NCBI RefSeq assembly: GCF_009299485.1
Contig: NZ_WBSO01000017.1
Location: 1 to 45,762 of the forward strand
DNA from: Bifidobacterium apri
GTDB taxonomy: Bacteria; Actinomycetota; Actinomycetes; Actinomycetales; Bifidobacteriaceae
DNA: 45,762 nt
Direction: 5' to 3'
This document shows positions 34,145 to 43,229 of the stretch, piece by piece; the first letter of the stretch is position 1; the number at the start of each line of letters is the position of its first letter. A model generated the notes under the pieces. The model did no database searches. It saw nothing but the letters and a program-made list of their open reading frames with translations, and was not told the origin of the DNA. A program made the translations under genes and the position numbers.

Positions 34145-34990
34145 TCACCGCGCGGGATCGCACAACCGGTACACGCACCACACGAGAACGGGTGTCAGAA
34201 CGAGCGATGTGCACACGTCGGTCGGGTAGTGCACGCCGTAAATCACGCGGGACAGCGCGACGATGAACGGCACGACGACCAGAATGACCGTCAGCACGGT
34301 CCGCAGAACACGCCAGATGAGCGGCGATTGCAGTGATTGCGACGGCTGCACTGCCGTGCCAGCCAGCCCGCGGGAATCATTGATTCGCGCATCGATGACA
34401 TGCAAGGCGAACAGCGCGAGCGACACAATCACCACCGAGCAGGCTGTGTGCCCGCTGGGGAAGCTCGGGTCGGGCATCAATGCGCCGCGAGCAGTGCTGG
34501 GCCGCGGCCTGTCAACAATCGTCTTGATAAGGCCGACGACCGCCATCGGCAACGCAGCCATAGCCAGCCCCCGCAACATCTGCCCGGCGCTGCGCGTTAC
34601 CGCCCAAATCACGCCAAGCAGCACGACAATCACCGGCACGGCCACCACCGCGGAGAAGCATACGGCGATGGTATGCGCTGCCGGCACGAACGCCGCCCAA
34701 CGCGCGCCCGCGGCAAGAATCAGCCGCATTTCCGCGACATGGTCCGCCGTATTGGACCGCAATATCAGACCTTCGACGATGGCAAGCGCAACGACCGCAA
34801 GCGCGAGCGATACAATGCCGATTGACGTGCGATGCCGCGAAATCGCATGCGTGGCGGACTGTACTGCGGTCTGCCCGGTCGCGACACCGATAGCGGCGTC
34901 ATCAATTGCAACGTCGCTAATCGCAACGTCGCTGGGAAGTCCTTGGATGTCTTGGGATTCTTGAACTTCCTGTCGCCAAGTTTGTGCCAC
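34145..34990 (-). CDS. PAP2-family membrane phosphatase
   Basis: 281 residues. The three phosphatase motifs are KTIVDRPRPS, PSFPSGHT and SRVIYGVHYPTD, with about six membrane segments. Typical substrates are undecaprenyl pyrophosphate or phosphatidylglycerol phosphate; which one is not readable. Residues 1-45 are hydrophilic. Start is a GTG at 34990 behind AAAGGAT. Unlinked to its neighbours. Confidence 0.92.
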   Translation of the reverse strand: MAQTWRQEVQESQDIQGLPSDVAISDVAIDDAAIGVATGQTAVQSATHAISRHRTSIGIVSLALAVVALAIVEGLILRSNTADHVAEMRLILAAGARWAAFVPAAHTIAVCFSAVVAVPVIVVLLGVIWAVTRSAGQMLRGLAMAALPMAVVGLIKTIVDRPRPSTARGALMPDPSFPSGHTACSVVIVSLALFALHVIDARINDSRGLAGTAVQPSQSLQSPLIWRVLRTVLTVILVVVPFIVALSRVIYGVHYPTDVCTSLVLTPVLVWCVYRLCDPAR

Positions 34991-35148
34991 GGCCGAATCC
35001 TTTCATCCACATTCGCTGTCATCGCGTGCGTCTGCCGGTCAAGATGGCCGCGGCACGAACACGAGCCATCCAGCCTACCATCGAAGAAATCGCCGGAACG
35101 CGATAATCGGCTCGCCGGCACCAAGCCGTCACAACCGCCCAATTATCA

Positions 35149-35174
35149 GCGTCGGCAGAAGCTTCTGCCGACGC
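35149..35174. repeat. Family C arms in reversed order, 26-bp perfect palindrome
   Basis: The right arm comes first and the left arm follows without loop (GCGTCGGCAGAAG then CTTCTGCCGACGC). It lies 26 bp past the htpX stop and could fold as a hairpin only with a tight loop. Confidence 0.75.
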
Positions 35175-35199
35175 CCGGCACCCACCTTACCGTCGATAG

Positions 35200-36174
35200 T
35201 CAGCGGCCGTACTGGGAGTAAGCGGGCTGGGCGGTCTGCTGGTAGGGCACCTGCGGGGTCTCGCCCGGCATGGTGACGGCGGCGCCGTGCATTTCGTGGG
35301 CCATCTGCATCAGCCGGTTGATGCGGTCGGCGGTCGGCGGATGGGTGGAGAAGAGCTTCTGGAAGCCTGCCTCGCTGAACGGGCTTTCGATCATCATGGC
35401 TGCGGTGCTTTGATTTCCAGCGGTCGCGGCCATGGGATGTTCCTTGACGCCGTACGAAATCTTGTACAGCGCGGATGCGAGCGCCTCAGGGTCTCCGGTC
35501 AGCTTGCTGCCGTCCTCGTCGGCGTCGTACTCACGTGTCCGAGAAATCGCAAGCTGGATCAGCGACGCCCCGATTGGCGCGAGAATCGCACTCAATATGA
35601 CCCCCAGGAAGCCCAGCGGCCCGGAATCGCGGTCATCGTCATCGCCACCGCCGAAATACATAAGCGCATAGCCGAGATACGTGATGACCGTCGCCATGGC
35701 GGATGCGATAGCCGAGGTGAGGATGTCGTGGTTGTACACATGCATGAGCTCATGGCCGAGCACACCGCGCAGTTCACGTTCATTGAGAATTTGCAGGATG
35801 CCTTGTGTGCAGCAGACGGCGGCGTGATGTTCGTTGCGGCCGGTCGCGAACGCGTTGGGGCTCATGGTCGGCGCGATGTAGATACGCGGCATGGGCTTGC
35901 CGGCGCGGGCGGACAGCTCGCGCACAATCCGGTACAGTTCAGGCGCTTCCTGCTCGGAGACATGACGCGCGCCCATCGATGCGATGGAGATGCGATCCGA
36001 AAACCAGTATGAGATGAATGTGCTGGCCACGCCAATGACGAGATACACCACCAGCGTGTCCTGACTCGCGCCGGTCAGCCACCAAATCAGCATGATGATT
36101 GCCCACATCAGCCCAAACAGAAAGACTGTTTTCAAGCCGTTGCAGTGACCATGCACCTTCATGTTGCCGTTCAT
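35200..36174 (-). CDS. htpX: HtpX-family membrane zinc protease
   Basis: A 324-residue M48 protease. Two N-terminal membrane segments (FGLMWAIIMLIWWL; LVVYLVIGVASTFISYWF), active site HELMHVYNHD (HExxH), third ligand Glu in REYDADEDG, and STHPPTADRINRL near the end. It would degrade misfolded membrane proteins. The start is uncertain: ATG 36174 or ATG 36162 (MKVHGHCNGLKT), neither with a clear binding site. The Tyr/Gln-rich tail is typical of bifidobacteria. Confidence 0.94.
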   Translation of the reverse strand: MNGNMKVHGHCNGLKTVFLFGLMWAIIMLIWWLTGASQDTLVVYLVIGVASTFISYWFSDRISIASMGARHVSEQEAPELYRIVRELSARAGKPMPRIYIAPTMSPNAFATGRNEHHAAVCCTQGILQILNERELRGVLGHELMHVYNHDILTSAIASAMATVITYLGYALMYFGGGDDDDRDSGPLGFLGVILSAILAPIGASLIQLAISRTREYDADEDGSKLTGDPEALASALYKISYGVKEHPMAATAGNQSTAAMMIESPFSEAGFQKLFSTHPPTADRINRLMQMAHEMHGAAVTMPGETPQVPYQQTAQPAYSQYGR

Positions 36175-36254
36175 GGTGTTCACACTAAAAGCCGACACTG
36201 AGTTTTTTCTGAATACGCGCTTGATGGACGGCACGATGGCTGTTCCAGATACGC

Positions 36255-36298
36255 GACGGCGGTGCCGCAACGTGCAAAAAACGTTGCGACACCGCCGT
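36255..36298. terminator. Long hairpin between the reductase and htpX genes
   Basis: Arms ACGGCGGTGCCGCAACGT and ACGTTGCGACACCGCCGT pair along 18 bp with one mismatch around GCAAAAA. A short TTTCTT follows on the plus strand. Probable terminator for the minus-strand reductase gene. Confidence 0.65.
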
Positions 36299-36426
36299 TT
36301 CTTGAGGTTATGCCGATGGGGTTCTGTGACGCTACGCCTTCAGCTCAGTGTGCAGCGTATTGGGACCGGCAGCGTTACCCGACGACACAACATAACCGCG
36401 TTACCCGATCTGTGTACTCGGTAATG

Positions 36427-37887
36427 TCACTCGGCGTGAGCGAGCGCACGCATCTGCTCAGGCTCGATGACCTTCTTGTGTTCGCGACCTTCCTTCGCAC
36501 CCTCGGAACGTTCGAACGCGTCGATACGCTTCCATCCGGCGAAATCAATCGGCTTGACACCGCGTTCGGCAAGCAGTCGGTCGATGGATTCGGGATCGCG
36601 GTCCGGGGCGATGCGACCACCCTTGGCGGCCTTCGACAGATCCTCGAGCATGTTGGTGACGATCATCAGGGCGTCAGACTTCGTGGAGCCGATCAGGCCC
36701 ACCGGACCGCGCTTCGCCCAGCCGGTCGCGTACAGGCGGTCGCGCACGTCGCCGCCATCTGCCTCGGTGGTGATACGGCCGTCGCCGCCCGCGTTCGCCA
36801 GGTGCGCGTGACGCTCGTCATACGCAATACCAGGCGCGGTGGCCGGCTGATAGCCGATGGCATGGTACACGGCCTGCACAGGGTAGTCGGTGAACTCGCC
36901 GGTGCGGTGCATCACGCCGTCGGCACCGGTTTCCGTGCGTTCCACGCGAATCGCCTTGACCTTGCCGTCCTCGCCGAGCACCTCGGTCGGCGCAGAATTG
37001 AAGTGTACGTAGTACTTGCGGTCCGCCGGGTTGCCTTCGAAATCGACGTCACCGTCATCTTCCATGTCTTCGGCCATTTCGCGGATCGCGTACAGCTCCT
37101 CGACCATCTGACGGGTCAGCTTGTTCTTGCCGGCTTCCTCGATGGTGTCGTCGTCAAGTTCGAAATCGTCCTCGTTGATAATCAGCTGGACGCCCGGCAG
37201 CTTCTCCATCTCGCGCAACTCCTGCACGGAGAACTTCGCCTGCGCGACGCCACGACGGATGAACAGGTGCAGTTCGCGCGCCTTGTTGCCCTTGATACCC
37301 TCGTACACGTTGTCGGGGATATCGGTGCGGGCCTTGAGATCGTCGGCGTTGCGCATGAGCTCGCGGGCGACGTCCATGGCCACATTGCCGCCGCCGATGA
37401 CGGCGACCTGCTGTGCGTCCAGCGGCCACGTGCGGGCGCCGGTGGGGTAGCCGTCGTACCATTCGACGAATTTTGCGGCGCCATACACGCCGTCCAGGTC
37501 TGCGCCAGGCAGATTCAGCGGCTTGTCCTTGACCGCGCCGGTCGCGAACAGCACGGCATCATAGCGCTGCAGCAGATCGTCCAGCGTCACGTCCTTGCCA
37601 AACTCCACATCACAATACAGGTGGATGTCAGGATTATCGAGGGTTTTCTCCAGCGCGTCTGCAATGAATTTGATGCTCGGATGATCCGGGGCGACACCGT
37701 AACGCACCAGGCCGAAAGGCACCGGCAGTTTCTCGAACAAGTCAATACGGGCGTCCGTGCCCACGCCGAGTTTCTCACCTTCCTTGCGCAGCTGGCGCAG
37801 GAAGATATCCGACGAGTAGACGCCTGCCGGGCCGGCGCCGATCACTGCAATCCGCAGTCCATTCTTGTCATCATGTTGGTCAACCAT
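36427..37887 (-). CDS. Ferredoxin/adrenodoxin-NADP+ reductase (FprA type)
   Basis: A 486-residue flavoprotein. FAD motif GAGPAGVYSSD near residue 19, FGLVRYGVAPDHPSIK, NADP motif GGGNVAMDVAREL, and GWAKRGPVGLIGSTKSDA. It transfers electrons between NADPH and ferredoxin or flavodoxin. The ATG at 37887 is chosen over an upstream extension (to 37947) because the family starts a few residues before the FAD motif. Compared with FprA it has an acidic insert (DDFELDDDTIEEAGKNK and EDMEDDGDVD) in the middle. Confidence 0.94.
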   Translation of the reverse strand: MVDQHDDKNGLRIAVIGAGPAGVYSSDIFLRQLRKEGEKLGVGTDARIDLFEKLPVPFGLVRYGVAPDHPSIKFIADALEKTLDNPDIHLYCDVEFGKDVTLDDLLQRYDAVLFATGAVKDKPLNLPGADLDGVYGAAKFVEWYDGYPTGARTWPLDAQQVAVIGGGNVAMDVARELMRNADDLKARTDIPDNVYEGIKGNKARELHLFIRRGVAQAKFSVQELREMEKLPGVQLIINEDDFELDDDTIEEAGKNKLTRQMVEELYAIREMAEDMEDDGDVDFEGNPADRKYYVHFNSAPTEVLGEDGKVKAIRVERTETGADGVMHRTGEFTDYPVQAVYHAIGYQPATAPGIAYDERHAHLANAGGDGRITTEADGGDVRDRLYATGWAKRGPVGLIGSTKSDALMIVTNMLEDLSKAAKGGRIAPDRDPESIDRLLAERGVKPIDFAGWKRIDAFERSEGAKEGREHKKVIEPEQMRALAHAE

Positions 37888-38118
37888 GCGTTCCAGCCTA
37901 ACGCAACCTCGGTAATTGCGGAAGATGTACGAGCGCCGCGCAACCAATCAGTCGCACCGCGCCGAAAGGATGCAAAAAGGAAACCCGACCCCAGCCCACC
38001 GCCGTGTATGTCCGATGTCAGAAACGACAGCCACGCCCTTGACCAACCGGGCAGGATCCGATGCCATGCCCTGCGAAATCACACAGTGACCATGCATTAG
38101 CGCCTGCGGCAAGATCCG

Positions 38119-39183
38119 TCATTGCATGAAATTCTTCACCTGCATCACAAACGCTTGCACATTAGATGAGTAGTTCGGGTAGGCGAGTTTCAGCTGGTCG
38201 GGGTTCCGCGCATAGACGAGGACCACGTTGTCGAATGGAGCCGACCCATCATCTTTGCCGGCATTCTCAGCGTTCTGATACGCAAGGACGGCAGTATCAA
38301 GCGCATCCGAGGCATCTGCGGGAAACGCGCGCATGTTGAGGATCTGTTCAGTCCGGGAGAACTCCAAGAGATACAGTCCGGCCCCTTCAGCACGCACGGC
38401 GTCTGCCCACGATACGGGGAAAACCGTGTCATCCGACGCTTCAAGATCGTCCAGCAACGTCTCGAAGTCAGATGAAGAGCGGACTGCTTTGGCAAGCTGC
38501 GCCTTGTCCGCGCCTTTGAACTGTATCGGCATCGGCGTCCCCTCTTTCATGGCGAAAATGGCAGACGCAACACGAAGAGAGTCACGTATGCGCCTCTCCT
38601 TCTCTTCGGAACAATCCTCCTCGGGTTTCGGGGTTTTGAGGTCGAGATTGTATATTTCTCCTGCTGCTTCCACGGTCGTCGACCAGTAGTGCTGAAGCTT
38701 GGTGCGAATCTGTATCTCGACACGGTAAAGAAGAGATCTCTTCCCTTCGCCGACGCGCATTTGAACAACGTCATGATAGCTTCGATATCCGCTGGATTCC
38801 GGGCATTCAATGTAGTTTTTGGGCGGCTTTGCTTCCGGAAACAGGTCACGCATCCGTCGGCAGGCTTCTTCGACCTGCCGCATGTCATCAACGATAAGCC
38901 GGCAGCCTCCGATATCGTCGATGGCGCCGAGCTCAAAATCGTTGCCGCGGCGAGTTAGTTTGGCAAGGATCGACGACTGGCGTTTCAAACGGTACGTTGC
39001 CACACTCCCCGGAATTTCCTTGGAAATCTCGAGAAGCCGCCGGAAACTCTCTTGGGTCGGAACAATGTGCTGCTCTCTCCACTGGAGCATGACCGCTATC
39101 GCGTCTTGGTATTCTTGCGATTCCGGCGGGCAGTTGCGCAAAACATGTCCCGCGGCTGTCGCCTTCCTGCGGCTGACGTTCAT
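38119..39183 (-). CDS. RelA/SpoT-domain protein, probable toxSAS toxin
   Basis: 354 residues. A single RelA/SpoT synthetase domain at about 45-215: RLKRQSSILAKL (65-76), DDIGGCRLIVDD (89-100), SGYRSYHDVV (131-140), VEIQIRTKLQHYW (155-167). The conserved Gly-Tyr, His137, Glu156 and Gln158 suggest catalysis is intact. There is no HD hydrolase, TGS or ACT domain. The C-terminal about 140 residues (220-354) form a separate region I do not recognise. Start ATG 39183 behind GGAGGTG. Divergent from a Panacea gene; single-domain synthetases with Panacea partners are toxSAS toxins that either make toxic alarmones or pyrophosphorylate tRNA. Confidence 0.85.
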   Translation of the reverse strand: MNVSRRKATAAGHVLRNCPPESQEYQDAIAVMLQWREQHIVPTQESFRRLLEISKEIPGSVATYRLKRQSSILAKLTRRGNDFELGAIDDIGGCRLIVDDMRQVEEACRRMRDLFPEAKPPKNYIECPESSGYRSYHDVVQMRVGEGKRSLLYRVEIQIRTKLQHYWSTTVEAAGEIYNLDLKTPKPEEDCSEEKERRIRDSLRVASAIFAMKEGTPMPIQFKGADKAQLAKAVRSSSDFETLLDDLEASDDTVFPVSWADAVRAEGAGLYLLEFSRTEQILNMRAFPADASDALDTAVLAYQNAENAGKDDGSAPFDNVVLVYARNPDQLKLAYPNYSSNVQAFVMQVKNFMQ

Positions 39184-39350
39184 CGTCACCTCCGATTCCA
39201 CACATTGCTTTATCCACCTCGGCACGCTATGATGGATGTCCCAAAGATTCCGGATAATGGCAATCGTAACGTACGTAGCGCATCGCAGAAACGCATCGCA
39301 GAACAACAACGCAGAGAACAACACAGAGAAAACATCAGAGGGGAGGATGC
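39184..39350. promoter_or_regulatory. Divergent promoter region of the RelA-domain/Panacea pair
   Basis: On the plus strand TTGCTT (39205-39210) and TATGAT (39228-39233) are 17 bp apart, a good promoter for the Panacea gene with an about 110-nt leader. The leader holds a TAACGTACGTA-type palindrome (about 39267-39278) and two CGCATCGCAGAA repeats. A toxin promoter on the minus strand is less clear. Confidence 0.6.
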
Positions 39351-39806
39351 ATGACAACGATAACCGACGTCGCAGCATACATACTCCAGAATAACGGCAC
39401 GATGAGCACCATGAAGCTCGAGAAACTGTGCTTCTACTCCCAGGCCCAATCACTGTCCAAACGTGGTATTCCGCTTTTTGACGAAGACTTCCAGGCATGG
39501 CGCAACGGGCCTGTATCACCGGTATTGTTCAATCTCCACCGTCACTTGTTCCTCATCCATGCCGGGGAGCTTGACCAGTCTCTTCCCAATGGCGCGCCTC
39601 GCCTGACTGACGAGGAGAAAACGCTTATCGACGTGGTGTGCGGGCAGCTCGCGGCAAAAACCGGAAACCAGCTCAGCGAACGCACGCACAACGAGGCGCC
39701 TTGGCAGGATGCCCGCATTGGACTGTCACCGGCCGAGCCTTGCAATCGGACAATCAGTAAAGATTCCATCGCACGGTTCTACAAGGCGAACCCCGTCGTC
39801 CGATAA
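39351..39806 (+). CDS. Panacea (DUF4065/SocA-like) antitoxin
   Basis: 151 residues. KLEKLCFYSQAQSLSKRG, FQAWRNGPVSPVLFNLHRH and LDVVCGQLAAKTGNQLSERT-like segments follow the DUF4065 pattern (a YxxQ/WxxGPV core). This domain neutralises many unrelated toxins. ATG at 39351, GGGGAGGA 5 nt upstream. It starts 167 bp from the divergent RelA-domain gene; normally such pairs lie in one operon, so the divergent layout is unusual. Residues 50-53 (RNGP) fit the helical core. The family is clear; the partner is inferred from position. Confidence 0.9.
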   Translation: MTTITDVAAYILQNNGTMSTMKLEKLCFYSQAQSLSKRGIPLFDEDFQAWRNGPVSPVLFNLHRHLFLIHAGELDQSLPNGAPRLTDEEKTLIDVVCGQLAAKTGNQLSERTHNEAPWQDARIGLSPAEPCNRTISKDSIARFYKANPVVR

Positions 39807-40048
39807 GGCGAGCTCGTCGCAGTACGGCACGGCGCAGCACCGTGCCGTACTGTGCTGCGCTGCGCCAAAGTACCAGTTACCAGCGCCGGATTACGTCACC
39901 TATCTGCCTGCGGTGCAACCAGCCGGTTACACGACGGAACAGATATCAACCCATCAAGCGGAACCCAGCCATGCATCCGCCCGCCATGCGACCGGACAGT
40001 CGCACCACGGAAGAGGTGCGGAAAGAGCCAGCACCCCCTCCGAGCCGC

Positions 40049-42439
40049 CTACTCGCGATCGAGCAGCGCGGTCAGCGCCCACAGGATCGACACCACGTCA
40101 ATCAGCTCCTGCAAGAACGCGCCGACCACCGCAGGAATCAGATTGAACGCGGCGCACACCATGCCCACAATCGCCAGCGACAAGCCGGCAATCACCGCCT
40201 GCAGCATGACGCGCTTGGTCCGCCGTGCAATCGCGATCGCCTTCGGCACGCACGCGATGTCGTCGTTCATGATGACCACTTGCGCGGATTCGGAGGCAGC
40301 GGTTGTCGTGCCGTCGGTCATCGCCATGCCGATATCGGCAGCCGCGAGAACCGGGGCGTCGTTCACGCCATCGCCAACCATCATCGACACCGGGCGCGTG
40401 GTCGACTCGCCGACCAACTTCTGAATGATGCGATCCCACCACGGCTGCGCATCAACCTTGTCCTGGGCGGCGGAACGGACGGTATTCACCTTGTCTTCCG
40501 GCAGCAGCTCGGAATGGACGTCGGTGATACCGACCTCGTCAGCGATGATACGGGCGCTAGGCTCTTTGTCGCCGGTCACCATCGTCAGACGCCCGACACC
40601 CAAATCGCGCAGGCGTTGCAATGATTCCTTCGCATTCGGCCGCGGAATATCCTTCATCACGATACGAGCCGCAAGCTTGCCGTTCACCGCCACATACGTG
40701 GCCATCTCATCAGGGGCGAGACCGCCGTACCGGCTGTCCGGGAAGAAATCGAGCGGTGTAGCGGATTCAGGCTGCAAGCCAGCGTCCACTTGACCTTGCG
40801 TGACATATGCGAAACGCCCGACGCTGACGTCCAGCCCATTAACGGTGCCGGTAATACCCTTGCCGGCATCCTCGTGGATGTTCTTGACGACCGGGTAATC
40901 ACCACGGCGATGCCCCGGATCGGTCGCTGGTTGCGCGCAGTTGCGGTTGCCCTTGTCGAAACGGTCATGCAAACGGTCGATCGCCGCCGACCCAGCCTTC
41001 ACAATACCTTTCGCGAGGATGTGCACGGAGTAGGTTTCCACGACTCCGGCGAGCATGAGGATGTGATCCTTGTCGAGGCGGGCGTGGGCGGAGCCTGCTC
41101 CTGTTCCAGCGGCATCGGCCCCTGAACCTCCGGCGACCCCGGTAGCAGCGGTATTCGCAGTAGCGCCAGCGGCGTCTCCTGCCGGGCTGCCCACCATGGC
41201 GACCGTTCCGGCTTCGGTGACGTGCATCGGGATTCCGGCGCCGGCATCCGGCAGCAAATCAACACGCACGACCTGCGGCTGCTTGACTGTCAGCGTGCCG
41301 GTCTTGTCAAAGAAGATATGCGAAACGCGACCAAGATTCTCCAAAATATCCTGGGCTTTAATCAGAATTCCAGCCTTCGCCAAGCGACCGGTACCTGCCA
41401 TATACGCAACCGGGGCGGCGATAAGCAGCGGGCACGGCGTAGCAAGCACAAGCACCTGCGCGAACCGCGTCGGCACACCGGACACACCCCACGCCACGCA
41501 TGCGATGATCAGCGAAATCACTGTGAACGGCACGGCAAGGATATCCGCGGTTTTCACGACGGTCGCACGCGAATTCTGCGCGGACGCAACAAGTTCGAGA
41601 ATGCGCTGGTACTGGGAGTCGTGCGACAACTGGGTGGCGCGCATGGTGAACGCGGTCGAACCGTTGACCGCACCCGACATGACGCGGGCGCCGGCGAAAA
41701 CCTCACGCGGCACCGGCTCGCCGTTGATATTGCTCAAATCGAGGGTGGCCTGGCCGCTCATCAGCACGCCGTCGACGGGGACGGTCTCGCCGGGGAGTAC
41801 GGTCAGCACGTCATCCAGTTTGACTTCTTCGACGGGGATCGTGCGGAAGTGCACATTGCCGTCATCGGTCGCCGGAGCTGTTGAAGGATGGGAGTCATCG
41901 GCGTTGTCGGCGTTGTCAGCGTTGTCGGCGTTGTCGGCGTTGTCGGCGTTGTCGGCGCTTGTCGCGCCTGCGGTCTTATGGAAGCCGTTCTCGCTATGCT
42001 GCGCCCTGCCTGCCGCCGAGCCGACACCCGGCAGTGCGGCGACATGCGCGGTCTGCGGGGCAGCCTTGATCAGCGCAGTCAGGTTGCTTTCCGCCTTGGA
42101 CTGTGCGTATTCCTCAATCGCCTCGCCGCTCCAAACCATAAGCACGACAGTCCACGCCGCCCAGTACTCGCCCACGGCGACCGTGGACAGAATCGCGATC
42201 ACCGCGAGAATATCGACACCGACGTGACCGTGGCGCAAATCATCCACCATGCCGATAATCGTGTCTACGACGGTATACGCGACCAACGCGATGATAATGT
42301 ACTGGCCCAGTGACGGGTCAAGGGAGCCGAGGGAATGGCCCCACGGCCGGAAACCCCACAGCAACGCAATCGGCAACGCGCTGATGATGGTGATTGGAAG
42401 AAGCGGTACTCGCTTGCAAAGATCGATGATGCGTCTCAT
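40049..42439 (-). CDS. Heavy-metal-type P1B ATPase with variable insert
   Basis: 796 residues. The metal-site segment is ATPCPLLIAAP, phosphorylation site DKTGTLT, ATP-binding GDGVNDAPVL and GDKEPSARII. There is no N-terminal metal-binding domain. Unusual points: the HP dipeptide of the ATP pocket is HI (YSVHILAK), the actuator motif is NGEP (not TGES), an Asn-Ala-Asp tandem at about 164-181 is encoded by six 9-bp repeats, and a Gly/Ala-rich insert sits before the HP region. Metal not predictable. ATG 42439 behind AAGGAG. It stands alone, with no metalloregulator beside it. Confidence 0.9.
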   Translation of the reverse strand: MRRIIDLCKRVPLLPITIISALPIALLWGFRPWGHSLGSLDPSLGQYIIIALVAYTVVDTIIGMVDDLRHGHVGVDILAVIAILSTVAVGEYWAAWTVVLMVWSGEAIEEYAQSKAESNLTALIKAAPQTAHVAALPGVGSAAGRAQHSENGFHKTAGATSADNADNADNADNADNADNADDSHPSTAPATDDGNVHFRTIPVEEVKLDDVLTVLPGETVPVDGVLMSGQATLDLSNINGEPVPREVFAGARVMSGAVNGSTAFTMRATQLSHDSQYQRILELVASAQNSRATVVKTADILAVPFTVISLIIACVAWGVSGVPTRFAQVLVLATPCPLLIAAPVAYMAGTGRLAKAGILIKAQDILENLGRVSHIFFDKTGTLTVKQPQVVRVDLLPDAGAGIPMHVTEAGTVAMVGSPAGDAAGATANTAATGVAGGSGADAAGTGAGSAHARLDKDHILMLAGVVETYSVHILAKGIVKAGSAAIDRLHDRFDKGNRNCAQPATDPGHRRGDYPVVKNIHEDAGKGITGTVNGLDVSVGRFAYVTQGQVDAGLQPESATPLDFFPDSRYGGLAPDEMATYVAVNGKLAARIVMKDIPRPNAKESLQRLRDLGVGRLTMVTGDKEPSARIIADEVGITDVHSELLPEDKVNTVRSAAQDKVDAQPWWDRIIQKLVGESTTRPVSMMVGDGVNDAPVLAAADIGMAMTDGTTTAASESAQVVIMNDDIACVPKAIAIARRTKRVMLQAVIAGLSLAIVGMVCAAFNLIPAVVGAFLQELIDVVSILWALTALLDRE
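41903..41956. repeat. Six 9-bp tandem repeats inside the P-type ATPase gene
   Basis: GTTGTCGGC (once GTTGTCAGC) six times in a row, in frame, encoding NAD tripeptides between the second membrane pair and the actuator domain. Slipped-strand changes would keep the frame. Confidence 0.9.
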
Positions 42440-43229
42440 CGTTTCTCCTTACGCTCGTATACGGGGCCGGATGCAAGATGATTGCACCCGGTTCTGCAAT
42501 CACGCCTTGTTAACCCACCGACTGCGTTGTTGGTGCCAGGACTTGAACCCCGGGACAAGCGCCTCCGATACACGGCGTAAAGATGACATATTCAGTTATG
42601 AGATTCAATTATCGCAACGCGCATGTGCGCGACTTCTGCCATGGTATCAGTTTGCGGACGCTACGCGAGTCAGGCACATATGGTGTGTCGCGCCGGACGG
42701 CGGTTGCGGATTGTTTGTCGGGAATCCCGCGGGGAACCGCCCGCGGCGAATCACCCGCGGCGAATCGTCGGGCGCGAATCATCCGCGGCAAGCGCAATCG
42801 CCAAGGGCAACCCGCCATGAGCCGCAGCCACGTTTCGTTTCGCTTCGACGGAATGCCAGCCACAGGCGACGACTCTCAGCTAATTCGCAGAGAAACACAG
42901 GCGTATTCAATGACTTGCCCGGTAGTATGCAAACCGTCAGCGGACATCCGCTGACCGGGCGCAAACCCGATAACTCAATCCCTTCTCTTCTTCTCTCTGA
43001 CCCGGCGGTTCTCTTCTCCCCGCCGGGTTTCTCTTTCTCTTCGCACAATCAGCTCCGCGATGTGATACACCGCAATCAACCGCGGAACCCCTCCCCCGAA
43101 CCGGTTACGGCAAAAGGTCAGTCAACACAACCGTTTTGGGATGCGCGCCAGCCATAGCGGCTCAGTACCACCGAGCCCACTGCGCGCAACCAGTTCGGGA
43201 AGAGGAATCGCAATCAGCGTCAGCGCCCG
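42440..43229. other. Intergenic region with structured elements, no protein gene
   Basis: 790 bp. It contains a 7-bp inverted repeat (GATTGCA 42480-42486, TGCAATC 42495-42501) just upstream of the ATPase, a tRNA-like T arm on the minus strand at about 42527-42556, a run of degenerate CCCGCGGCGAATC repeats at 42735-42790, and a structured segment with terminator (42917-43041). Reading frames are Arg-rich and not convincing. Confidence 0.6.
42917..43041 (+). ncRNA. Candidate structured RNA ending in an intrinsic terminator
   Basis: GTCAGCGGA (42936-42944) and TCCGCTGAC (42947-42955) form a perfect 9-bp stem, enclosed by GCCCG (42917-42921) and CGGGC (42956-42960). A plus-strand terminator follows: CCCGGCGG (43001-43008), CCGCCGGG (43020-43027), then TTTCTCTTTCTCTT. 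No plus-strand protein gene exists upstream for about 3 kb, so the terminator needs another transcript. No known RNA family was recognised and the 5' end is not defined. Confidence 0.4.
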
